A stretch of DNA of 64,000 nucleotides from Nocardia jejuensis NBRC 103114 (GTDB lineage Bacteria > Actinomycetota > Actinomycetes > Mycobacteriales > Mycobacteriaceae), in assembly GCF_001613145.1 (NCBI RefSeq), contig NZ_BDBU01000019.1:62001-126000 (forward strand). Direction: 5' to 3'. A program made the position numbers and the translations under genes. Positions 8,377 through 15,616 of this stretch are shown one piece after another. Numbering within the stretch: position 1 is the stretch's first letter; each line of letters opens with the position of its first letter. The notes beneath the pieces were generated by a model. It was given only the letters and a program-made list of their open reading frames with translations, was not told where the DNA came from and made no database searches.

Positions 8377-8392
8377 GCCGTCAACTGGCGGC
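8377..8392. promoter_or_regulatory. GCCGTCA-AC-TGGCGGC palindrome in the merR/whiB interval
   Basis: It is one base pair short of a perfect 7-bp palindrome with a 2-bp spacer. It matches the site before the glutamate dehydrogenase (58757) and a partial site before the gene at 10054, including the flanking TGA and ACA. It lies 92 bp upstream of merR and about 150 bp upstream of whiB. Confidence 0.45.
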
Positions 8393-8501
8393 ACAAAACC
8401 TTGCGGACCAGTCACATGTCGGTTACGGTGCCTTTACGGCTATCGAAGCCGCTTCCGGGGACTGCATGATCAGCCTCGACGACCGCCCGAGTGGGACACG
8501 A

Positions 8502-8517
8502 GCACAGCGTGCTGTGC
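8502..8517. promoter_or_regulatory. GCACAGC-GT-GCTGTGC palindrome upstream of whiB
   Basis: Perfect 7-bp arms with a 2-bp spacer end 23 bp before the whiB start codon. A repressor site overlapping the whiB promoter or leader is plausible. Confidence 0.45.
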
Positions 8518-8540
8518 CCCCGCATTCTCCGGAGACGGCT

Positions 8541-8984
8541 ATGAGCATCACCCATACCCTGAGCAGGATTTATCTCGCACCGGCCAACGCCAAAACCACT
8601 GCAGCCCCAGGTAAGTCCAATCGCCCGCCTTGTGCGGAGGACCCCAGCGCTTGGGATCTTGACGTCGGCACACCCGAATCCTGGCGGATTGCTGTAGAGA
8701 TTTGCCAGCACTGCCCGCTGCTGATCCAATGCAGGGGACGAGCAGAAAACTTCATCGCCCGCGGCGATGCTCCCAGAGCAATGATCTGGGCAGGAGTCGG
8801 ATACGACAATGCCGGAAAAATCGTCGAAAATCTTGACCGCCATCGCATCGCGCCTGTCGATCGTAATCGACCAATGCGGATTATCCGCACCAGTGCGGAT
8901 CCGAATCGCGCCGAGCCTGCTCTACGTGCACCTCGGCGTCACCTCGTACTCGGCCAGCCGCTCCGGCCTACCGGCACGGACTAG
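8541..8984 (+). CDS. WhiB-family iron-sulfur transcription factor
   Basis: WhiB proteins hold a redox- or NO-sensitive [4Fe-4S] cluster and act with the main sigma factor. The four ligand cysteines are C31, C55, C58 and C64 (one Cys, then CxxCxxxxxC), followed by the characteristic Gly-rich turn (WAGVGY, residues 83-88), then an Arg-rich C-terminus that could contact DNA. The start is ATG 8541, with GGAG six bases upstream; a longer in-frame start at 8373 would add residues unlike the family and overlap a palindrome. It follows the divergent merR and precedes the ROK gene. The subtype cannot be decided from the sequence. Plasmid and phage WhiB proteins often retune host regulation, but here that is only inference. 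Confidence 0.88.
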   Translation: MSITHTLSRIYLAPANAKTTAAPGKSNRPPCAEDPSAWDLDVGTPESWRIAVEICQHCPLLIQCRGRAENFIARGDAPRAMIWAGVGYDNAGKIVENLDRHRIAPVDRNRPMRIIRTSADPNRAEPALRAPRRHLVLGQPLRPTGTD

Positions 8985-9033
8985 ACCGCTATTCCGCGTC
9001 GAAAACAAAAATTCTTGTGATGATGGGTAACTC

Positions 9034-9924
9034 GTGACTGTGCTGGCCCTGGAAATAGGCTCCTCAGGATTCGCAGCAGGCCAGGTAGCCGACAACGTCG
9101 GCGCCGACGCGATTCGCCGCATCCCTTTGCCATCCACCGAGCCTTGGAACGGATGCAGGGATTTGCTGCTCGAGGTGGCAGCCGGCACTGAGGTCACCGC
9201 TGTGGGTATTGCCTGCTCAGGACCGATCGATATGGCAGCCGGGGTCGTGGCCTGCGCTCAGATACCGCAGTGGCGAGCAGGATTTTTGCTCGTGGAGGCC
9301 GTCCAGAAGCTATTCCCCACCGCAGCAGTGAGAGTCGCTCTGGATGGAGTCTGTCTGGCGCTAGCAGAGAGGACCCTCGGCGACGCCCATGACGTGATGG
9401 ACGCCCTGGCCATTTCGATCTCGGACCACATCAGCGGCGGTGTGATCCTCGGTGGCTGTGCGGTGGTGGGACGTACCGGAAATGCCGGAAGCGTCGCACA
9501 CATGCTGGTGCCCGGTTTCGACGAGCGATGCGAGTGTGGCGGCCGAGGTTGTGTAGACGCGGTGGCCAGCGGGCGGGCGATCCGCTCCTGGGCACGCGAC
9601 CGTGGTTGGGCCGGGGATTCCTTGGCTGCGCTCCTGACGGCAGCGCAGAGCGGGGACGAAATCACTGCCGCAGCCCTCGGTAGGGCAGGGATCGCACTGG
9701 GTAAAGCAATTTCGTCGACAGCTGCGCTGCTGGATCTCGATCTGGTAGTCATCAGCGGCAGTGTGGCCACAGTGGGTGCGCCGTTGTGGAGGCCGCTGGG
9801 CGAGGCAGTAGCGGGTCATGCCCGGCCCGGCTACCTCGCCGGACTGCGGATCATTCCCTCGAAAATAGATGGTCTGGGTGCGCTCGCTGGTGCTGGCATC
9901 CTCGCCCTGATGGGGAACAAGTAG
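9034..9924 (+). CDS. ROK-family protein, possibly degenerate kinase or regulator
   Basis: The 296-residue product has the zinc-binding CxCGxxGC motif (C166, C168, C173) followed by SG, and an upstream His (H156), as in ROK sugar kinases and repressors. Two functional motifs are weakened. The phosphate-binding loop reads LEIGSSGFAAG instead of the usual DIGGTK type, and the catalytic Asn-Asp pair is replaced by Leu-Asp (D104). There is no N-terminal DNA-binding HTH, so it is not a NagC/XylR-type repressor. It may be an inactive or altered kinase acting as a sensor. It starts at GTG 9034. It lies between whiB and the PAS/GAF-like gene, in a small regulatory cluster with no sugar transport or catabolic genes nearby. 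Confidence 0.75.
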   Translation: MTVLALEIGSSGFAAGQVADNVGADAIRRIPLPSTEPWNGCRDLLLEVAAGTEVTAVGIACSGPIDMAAGVVACAQIPQWRAGFLLVEAVQKLFPTAAVRVALDGVCLALAERTLGDAHDVMDALAISISDHISGGVILGGCAVVGRTGNAGSVAHMLVPGFDERCECGGRGCVDAVASGRAIRSWARDRGWAGDSLAALLTAAQSGDEITAAALGRAGIALGKAISSTAALLDLDLVVISGSVATVGAPLWRPLGEAVAGHARPGYLAGLRIIPSKIDGLGALAGAGILALMGNK

Positions 9925-10023
9925 TGATGTCAGCAGAGCGTCGGGCGATAACCACACCGCCGGACATGGCTAGTGAACGGCTACCGGCTTCGAAGAACAA
10001 TGCTCGACGAATGAAGTGTTGAG

Positions 10024-10053
10024 TGAGCCACTATCTAACGGTACATTAAATAG
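10024..10053 (+). promoter_or_regulatory. Candidate promoter, probably leaderless, with partial palindrome
   Basis: TACATT at 10042-10047 fits an actinobacterial -10 element and lies six bases before the GTG start, so the mRNA would be leaderless. The preceding 20 bases (GAGCC-n-TA-TAACGG) closely resemble the segment before the glutamate dehydrogenase at 58757, although the left half of the palindrome is imperfect here. Confidence 0.4.
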
Positions 10054-11259
10054 GTGGCAAATCTTTCTGGAGTCTCAAGTTCTGAGCCGAGGCAGGGGCG
10101 AACAGGAGAAATCCCAAGCGACTCGGGCATTCCCTGGATAACAGCAGAGACCTTGACACCCGAGGCACTCACCGTCAGCTCCGTCGGCCATCAAGCGCGT
10201 GACTTTGCTGCGTGGCAACGGGTACTGCAGCGCCAGTTCTCCAAGACACCTGCCCTCTACGAAGGCTTCACTCCGAGCGGGATTACCGATGCTGTCCATG
10301 TTGTCCGGGAACAGGCCACCGAGTTAAAGCTCACCGTCCCGAGCCGCTCCGGCCGGCACATGCTGTGGGCGCGCCCAATTCTTGGGCCAGTTGGCGACGT
10401 CCATGGAGTACAGCTTTGGATGGGCCCGGTCGCTGATCCTGCTCCAACTCCGCCGGCAGCAGTAGGTGCAGTGTGGGACCACGAGACGCAGACTGTCTCC
10501 CTCCCAAGTGGCGTCACTGAATTGACCGGGATTTCACCTGAAGAATACGTGCCCAGGATGTCCATCTGCGAACTGTTCCATCGTATCTCCAGGTTCAACC
10601 GTCATATGGAGGTGCTGGATCTGTTGGGCGAGGCAACGGCAGGGGCCAGGCAACAATTCGACGCCTCCGTTACCGACGGCGTGGGACGTGAAGGCCGGTG
10701 GCGTTTCACTATTCGTGGTCGCGATGACGAGCACGGTCGGGGTGCGTGGTGGCTGATCGAGGACGTCACTTCCGACGCACGCTTGACCGGAGGCCCGACC
10801 ATGGAGAACATCGCCCTGCGCGAAGCGCACCGTCGCGCAGGCACGCATTTGGCCATGGTCCAACTAGAGCACAGTGTTATCGCCCACTGGCTGACTGATC
10901 CAGCCCCATGGATTCGCTGGGACTACCTGTCCCGTCCTAGCGATGTCTTCCATGCCGATGATCGTGCTCAACTGGCCGAACTCGGCACACTGGTCCAGGC
11001 TGGATACTCCGCAGGAGCGACGCTGCGCACTCTCGGCTACCACGGTGGGTACGCCCCCAGTTCCCTCTTGCTGTACCCATACCCCGGGTACGCGAGCCGG
11101 CCACTGGCAATTGTTCAATTCGTCTGCGCCGCAGACCGTTTCCTCCTGGCCTCACCGCTGTACGACGCCACCGAACTGCCATCGACGAGCATGCCGACCG
11201 GCTATGACGAACAATTGCAGTTCAGGCTGAGTAGAGGAAAGAGTACGATGCTCGCCTGA
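10054..11259 (+). CDS. PAS/GAF-like sensory protein of unknown output
   Basis: This is a 401-residue soluble protein without signal peptide or membrane segment. I see no catalytic or DNA-binding motif. The overall pattern (aromatic-rich beta segments such as RSGRHMLWARPILGP, a central VWDHETQTVSLPSGVTELTG block and a C-terminal RPLAIVQFVCA block) resembles mycobacterial GAF/PAS-type proteins of the DUF5593 kind. These are thought to sense small ligands. It is the last gene before the conjugation operon, which begins after a conserved palindrome. GTG 10054 is used as start because a -10-like TACATT lies just upstream. The family is inferred from remembered pattern, not from alignment. Confidence 0.5.
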   Translation: MANLSGVSSSEPRQGRTGEIPSDSGIPWITAETLTPEALTVSSVGHQARDFAAWQRVLQRQFSKTPALYEGFTPSGITDAVHVVREQATELKLTVPSRSGRHMLWARPILGPVGDVHGVQLWMGPVADPAPTPPAAVGAVWDHETQTVSLPSGVTELTGISPEEYVPRMSICELFHRISRFNRHMEVLDLLGEATAGARQQFDASVTDGVGREGRWRFTIRGRDDEHGRGAWWLIEDVTSDARLTGGPTMENIALREAHRRAGTHLAMVQLEHSVIAHWLTDPAPWIRWDYLSRPSDVFHADDRAQLAELGTLVQAGYSAGATLRTLGYHGGYAPSSLLLYPYPGYASRPLAIVQFVCAADRFLLASPLYDATELPSTSMPTGYDEQLQFRLSRGKSTMLA

Positions 11260-11264
11260 ATTCA

Positions 11265-11280
11265 CTCCCACTATTGGGAA
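11265..11280. promoter_or_regulatory. CTCCCA-N4-TGGGAA operator-like palindrome before the conjugation operon
   Basis: One base from the consensus TTCCCA-N4-TGGGAA. It ends 45 bp before the GTG start of the tcpC-like gene. Confidence 0.65.
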
Positions 11281-11325
11281 GATTATCGAGTAACGGCGTG
11301 CTGTTCGCTCTCTACCATTTAGTGG

Positions 11326-12336
11326 GTGAGCGTATCGAGTGGACCACGGGCAGACTCCGGTGAAGCCCTCCTGCGCCGAATGGTCGCCCGCCGACGGAGA
11401 GACAATCTGGTCATAGCCGTCCTTGCCGTCCTTGCGATATGCGGCGGCGGCCATGCGATTCTGGACGCCTTCTCTGCTCCACCACCGGGTCCGTCGGAGA
11501 ACTCGGCTCTTGTTCTGATCGGTCGCTCGCACCTGGCAGAATCCTTCGCCACAGAATTCATAGTCAGCTACTTGAGTGCTACTGCAGCACAAAGGGACCG
11601 GGCGTTGGACTTCGTAGGAGACGCGCAGCGAGTGACGTTGCCAACAACCGCCCGCCAGGTTCTGGACCCGCTTGTGGTCTACGTGAGCAGGGAGCTGACC
11701 AGCGATGGGGTGGACGTTTGGGCTGTGACAGTATCGGCCCGCATCGTACGCAAAAACACTGCGTCAGTTGACGATTCACGTCAATATTACCAGGTCGCCG
11801 TTGCGGTGATCGAGGGTAGACTACGTGCGCTCGCACTTCCCGCAGCGGTCGAACCGCCAGGACGTGCCCCCGAGTTGGCATTGAACTACGGTGCGAACTG
11901 CTCCTCAGACACCCCTTTCGCTCAGGTAGCATCGGGATTTCTACAGGCACTGCTGGCCGGTTCAGGCGACATAGCCCGGTATACCACATCAGAGTCGGGC
12001 ATCACTGCGCTGCGTCCAGCCCCGTTCACCTCAATCGACACCACGATGGTGAAAGCGGAAGACTCGTCCTGCGGCACGAACGGAACCACTGCGAGAGTGT
12101 TGGTCTCGGTGAACCCGAAACTCGACGGCGCAGAAACTCCAACGCTGTCCTACCCGTTGACCATGATCCGAGCGTCCGGGAAATGGCAGGTGAAAGCTGT
12201 GGATTCGATACCATCTCTGAAGTTCCCACTCTCTGCAGAAGCGCTGCGAACTCCTGGCACTACCGCTGCACCGCCGACCAGCCTAACCAAAGGCCCGACG
12301 AGTGCGGCGCAGATTCCGCACGCAACACAGAACTGA
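11326..12336 (+). CDS. tcpC: TcpC/VirB8-like conjugation protein
   Basis: The 336-residue protein has a short basic cytoplasmic N-terminus, one membrane helix at about residues 28-47 and two successive alpha+beta extracellular domains (about 65-175 and 190-305), followed by a Pro/Thr-rich tail. This is the architecture of TcpC, the Gram-positive counterpart of VirB8, which anchors and organises the transfer channel. The order of genes that follow (two small membrane proteins, VirB4, VirB6-like, peptidoglycan hydrolase) matches conjugation operons. GTG 11326 follows a conserved palindrome at 11265-11280, which suggests that transcription of the whole module begins here. A role in conjugation is likely, but no relaxase is in the window. 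Confidence 0.78.
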   Translation: MSVSSGPRADSGEALLRRMVARRRRDNLVIAVLAVLAICGGGHAILDAFSAPPPGPSENSALVLIGRSHLAESFATEFIVSYLSATAAQRDRALDFVGDAQRVTLPTTARQVLDPLVVYVSRELTSDGVDVWAVTVSARIVRKNTASVDDSRQYYQVAVAVIEGRLRALALPAAVEPPGRAPELALNYGANCSSDTPFAQVASGFLQALLAGSGDIARYTTSESGITALRPAPFTSIDTTMVKAEDSSCGTNGTTARVLVSVNPKLDGAETPTLSYPLTMIRASGKWQVKAVDSIPSLKFPLSAEALRTPGTTAAPPTSLTKGPTSAAQIPHATQN

Positions 12337-12349
12337 AGGGAATTTACGC

Positions 12350-12616
12350 ATGGGCACACAACTCGGCAGTATTCTTTACGGGGTGCTGATCGTTTTTCGC
12401 TGGCTCGGCTTGGTAGCCCTGACCATCGCCAGCATGGCGATCATGATCTCCGAGGCCACCAAAAACAAACTCTCGCCTAGCAAGGTATTCGGAATCACAG
12501 GGTCGGCAGTGTTTGCCGCGGTGCTGTTCTGGGTGCTTCCGACGGTAATCAGCTACGCGCGTTTCGACTCAGGCAGTGTAATACCAGACTTCCCGATCGG
12601 TAAGTATGGCCAATGA
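12350..12616 (+). CDS. Small two-helix membrane protein of the conjugation module
   Basis: An 88-residue protein with two hydrophobic helices, about residues 8-35 (Leu/Ile/Ala-rich) and 48-68 (VFGITGSAVFAAVLFWVLPT), joined by a short polar loop. Size, topology and position between the TcpC- and TcpE-like genes fit a VirB2- or TcpD-like subunit, but sequence alone cannot prove this. The start is ATG 12350, soon after a GAAGGGA ribosome-binding site; the stop overlaps the start of the next gene (ATGA), so they are co-translated. Confidence 0.65.
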   Translation: MGTQLGSILYGVLIVFRWLGLVALTIASMAIMISEATKNKLSPSKVFGITGSAVFAAVLFWVLPTVISYARFDSGSVIPDFPIGKYGQ

Positions 12617-13122
12617 CTTCGGTGATCAAGATATTCACTCCGATCAAACGCGTTCCAACGGTGATCGGAAAGGCCCAGAACGGTCAAAAACTACCGTTCG
12701 GGCCGTATACCCTCCCGCAGATCGCTGCGGCAGTCGCCCTGCTGGCAATCACCGCATTCTTCTCGATGAACCTACCGGTCAATCCTGCGGGTACATTCGT
12801 AACCGGGCTGATAGCCACCGTTGTGACGGTATTCACGCTCGGCTTGATTCCCTATAACGGTGTCCGGTTGACCTCGAGAGCTCTTTGGATAGGCCGATTA
12901 CTCACGCACCGCAAGCCAGTCTCCGCCTCCGGGATGCCGATAGACCCGGAGTCCGCACGACATACCCTGTTCATCGACGAAACCACGGTCATCATCTTGC
13001 CGGACAAGCGTGCTACCGAACTGCCGCACGCTTTCCTTGCTCAGAATATCGACGAGGTCCGCGCAGCTCGTGACCGCCGCTGGCCTGCGGTTCCAAAGGA
13101 GACCGCAGATGGCATTCGATAG
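12613..13122 (+). CDS. tcpE: TcpE/VirB3-like conjugation protein
   Basis: The 169-residue protein has a short soluble N-terminus with a conserved-looking KLPFGPYTLPQ segment, then two membrane helices at about residues 33-52 and 60-82. A compact cytoplasmic C-terminal part contains LFIDETTVIILPD. This layout is that of TcpE/VirB3 proteins, which sit in the membrane next to the VirB4 ATPase. Its start overlaps the previous stop, and its end overlaps the virB4 start by 14 bases. The overlap and order support a stoichiometric assembly unit. Confidence 0.7.
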   Translation: MTSVIKIFTPIKRVPTVIGKAQNGQKLPFGPYTLPQIAAAVALLAITAFFSMNLPVNPAGTFVTGLIATVVTVFTLGLIPYNGVRLTSRALWIGRLLTHRKPVSASGMPIDPESARHTLFIDETTVIILPDKRATELPHAFLAQNIDEVRAARDRRWPAVPKETADGIR

Positions 13123-15616
13123 AGATCTGCAACCAACTGCGGCAATTCGAGGAAATCTCCAATTTACCCATACCGGCCTGGTCACCGCGACCTATTTCAT
13201 TAACCCCCTCGGATACGGCTTACGTAGAGCCAGCGACAAATTCGACGTCAAAGCGGCGCACCACGCGCTGATCAACAACCTGCCGAATGGATCGCTGCTA
13301 CTGGGAATTCAGGCCAGACTTAACACTCTCGATGTTCTCAACAAAATGGTTGAAGGTGTAGAACTCAACCACTCTGAAGCCTACGCGACCGAAGTCGTTG
13401 CCTCCTACGAACGAGTTCGTGCCATCATGCCGCAGACGCGAATATTCCTGCTGTCCATGCCTGTCGGTTCCGCTAACCCGGGAATATCGTCGCTGTCGCG
13501 AATATGGCGCAGCTATAACTCGGTGGACCTTTCCGGTATCACCCGCGACGACCTCGACGTCCACGAGGCGAAAGCAGCAGAGATCCTGTCCAGAATCGGC
13601 GGGGAATTCGATCCGGCCCCAGTGCCGGCCGCGATGTTCCAATGGCTCTGGGAGCACTACCTCTCCCGGGGCGGGGTCGGGGACCCAGCAGCACCCACCC
13701 GCGTCGGCGTACTCGACGACGCAACCGCGGCAGTCTTTCGCTCAGCAGCGCTGGACGAGGGTGCGCAAGCTGACCGCAGCTACCGACTACGGCCTTCGTT
13801 CGTGCCGGTGATCAAGGTGGTACAACCCGACGAAGACAAACCTTCGTATCAGTCGATGCTGACTCCGCACTCATTTCCCTACGCAGGAATGACATTTCCC
13901 GGCGGCAGCGAATTCCTCAATGTGATCGAGGGACTCGGCGACGTCACCGTCGACTGGGGAATACGCATATCCACCCGCCCTGCCGATCAGGTGCTCAAGA
14001 GCAACGAAACCAACCTGCGTCGCCTGGGTGAACAAATGGATCAGCGCGACCAAGAGGTGTCGTTCGCACAAAACACACTGATGTCCAAAGCTCAGATGCT
14101 CGGTGAATACAATGACCACTTCGAGGTGAACTCCGCAGAGTCAGAGGTGTCATTCACTACCGTCATCGCAATCGGCGGCACAACCCGCGAAGCCACCATG
14201 GACGCGGTGAACCAACTCAAACGCCGCTACCGACGCTTCCAGATCGAACTCACGGCGCCGCTAGGCGCACAAGTCGATCTATGGTCCATGCTGATCCCGG
14301 GTAGCCCCCAGCGGCGCGCGTACGACGATTTCGCGCACATCGTCCCCTCGGACATGTGGGCCGGTTTCGTACCGTTCACCAGCAGCCAGATCGGAGACGA
14401 CAGCGGCCCGGTGATTGGAGTGAACCTCATGTCAGGGCACTTCGAGCCGATCCACTTCGGCATCATGGAAGCCGCCTTACATGATCTTTCTGCCTCGTTC
14501 GCCGTGACCGGTGAGCTGGGCTCCGGAAAGTCATATCTGCTGAAACTCATTGCCGCACTTGTCAACGACATGGGCGGACAGTTCCTGGCCATCGACCGCA
14601 GCCAAGTAGGAGAGTGGGAGCACTTCGCGACCGCCATCGAGGACGCTGTCGTCATCGACCTGGCCAACCCCACCGTCTCCCTCGACCCACTCAGACTGTT
14701 CGATCCGCGTATCGCGGGAGAACGCGCACTCGATACCATCCTGCCGCTGCTGGACCTCTCACCCACCTCTGGCACCGGTGCCATCGTCAGCTCGCTACTC
14801 ACCCAACGCGGTATCGCCGAACATCGAATCGGATCCCTGGTCGACCTGTTCCAGGTCGCGCTCCAGCTACGCGATACACCAGGAGCCGGCGAAGAGTACG
14901 CGGATCTGGCCGCACGACTGAGCACCATCGCCGAACGGGTCCCGGTACTGTTCGACCCCACACTTGCACCACTACGGCTGACCGCCGCAGCCACTGTAGT
15001 TCGTAGTCACCAGGTGGCCCTGCCCTCTGCAGAAGAACTCACTACACCACACTTGTACAACCGCCTCCCACTCACCAAACGACTCGGGACAGCCTTGTAC
15101 GAGTTGGTGGGAGTCGCCGCACGAGAGGCATTTCTCCGTGACAACGGGCGCTTCGGACTGCTCATCGGTGACGAGGCGCACCATTTCACCCAGACTCAGG
15201 TAGGGGCCGCGGTCACCTCGGACTTCAGCCGCGACGGCCGCAAGCATCTTGCCGCCATCGGGCTGGCCTCGCACGATCCGGCTACCGACTTCCAGGGCGC
15301 GGCACACAACCTCATTCCGAACCGATTCGTCTTCCGGCAGCGTGATGAAGTTTTGGCACGCAACAGCCTCCAATGGCTGGGAGTAGATCTTGAAGAAGCC
15401 CCCTATCTGCTTCAAATCCTGCGAGAGGAGACCTCACCACCAATCGGACCCGGCCGGCAGGTACCACAGGCACGACGCGGCGAGATGTTCATGCGTGACG
15501 CCCTCAACAGAATCGGACGCGGCAAAATTCTGGGACCAGCAAGGCCCGAACGTGCCGCCGCCATCACCAGTACACCGGAAACCACCAGAACCGCGACCGC
15601 CTTTCACAACGGATAG
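13109..15616 (+). CDS. virB4: VirB4-like conjugation ATPase
   Basis: VirB4 ATPases energise assembly and substrate passage in type IV secretion. The product is 835 residues. Walker A is GELGSGKS at about residues 468-475, and Walker B is LLIGDEAHH at about 684-692, a typical DEA-H box of the FtsK/HerA-like VirB4 clade. A long N-terminal domain precedes them. The start ATG 13109 has AAAGGAG about 8 bases upstream; the frame is open further upstream but that part overlaps the previous gene. It is followed directly by the VirB6-like gene. It is the best evidence in the window for a conjugation apparatus rather than a purely ESX locus. Confidence 0.9.
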   Translation: MAFDRDLQPTAAIRGNLQFTHTGLVTATYFINPLGYGLRRASDKFDVKAAHHALINNLPNGSLLLGIQARLNTLDVLNKMVEGVELNHSEAYATEVVASYERVRAIMPQTRIFLLSMPVGSANPGISSLSRIWRSYNSVDLSGITRDDLDVHEAKAAEILSRIGGEFDPAPVPAAMFQWLWEHYLSRGGVGDPAAPTRVGVLDDATAAVFRSAALDEGAQADRSYRLRPSFVPVIKVVQPDEDKPSYQSMLTPHSFPYAGMTFPGGSEFLNVIEGLGDVTVDWGIRISTRPADQVLKSNETNLRRLGEQMDQRDQEVSFAQNTLMSKAQMLGEYNDHFEVNSAESEVSFTTVIAIGGTTREATMDAVNQLKRRYRRFQIELTAPLGAQVDLWSMLIPGSPQRRAYDDFAHIVPSDMWAGFVPFTSSQIGDDSGPVIGVNLMSGHFEPIHFGIMEAALHDLSASFAVTGELGSGKSYLLKLIAALVNDMGGQFLAIDRSQVGEWEHFATAIEDAVVIDLANPTVSLDPLRLFDPRIAGERALDTILPLLDLSPTSGTGAIVSSLLTQRGIAEHRIGSLVDLFQVALQLRDTPGAGEEYADLAARLSTIAERVPVLFDPTLAPLRLTAAATVVRSHQVALPSAEELTTPHLYNRLPLTKRLGTALYELVGVAAREAFLRDNGRFGLLIGDEAHHFTQTQVGAAVTSDFSRDGRKHLAAIGLASHDPATDFQGAAHNLIPNRFVFRQRDEVLARNSLQWLGVDLEEAPYLLQILREETSPPIGPGRQVPQARRGEMFMRDALNRIGRGKILGPARPERAAAITSTPETTRTATAFHNG

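Noticed and set aside
14227..14994. 255-codon minus-strand frame inside virB4
   Set aside because: It is a mirror of high-GC codon structure opposite a gene with clear Walker motifs; the product is Ser/Arg-rich and unlike any family.
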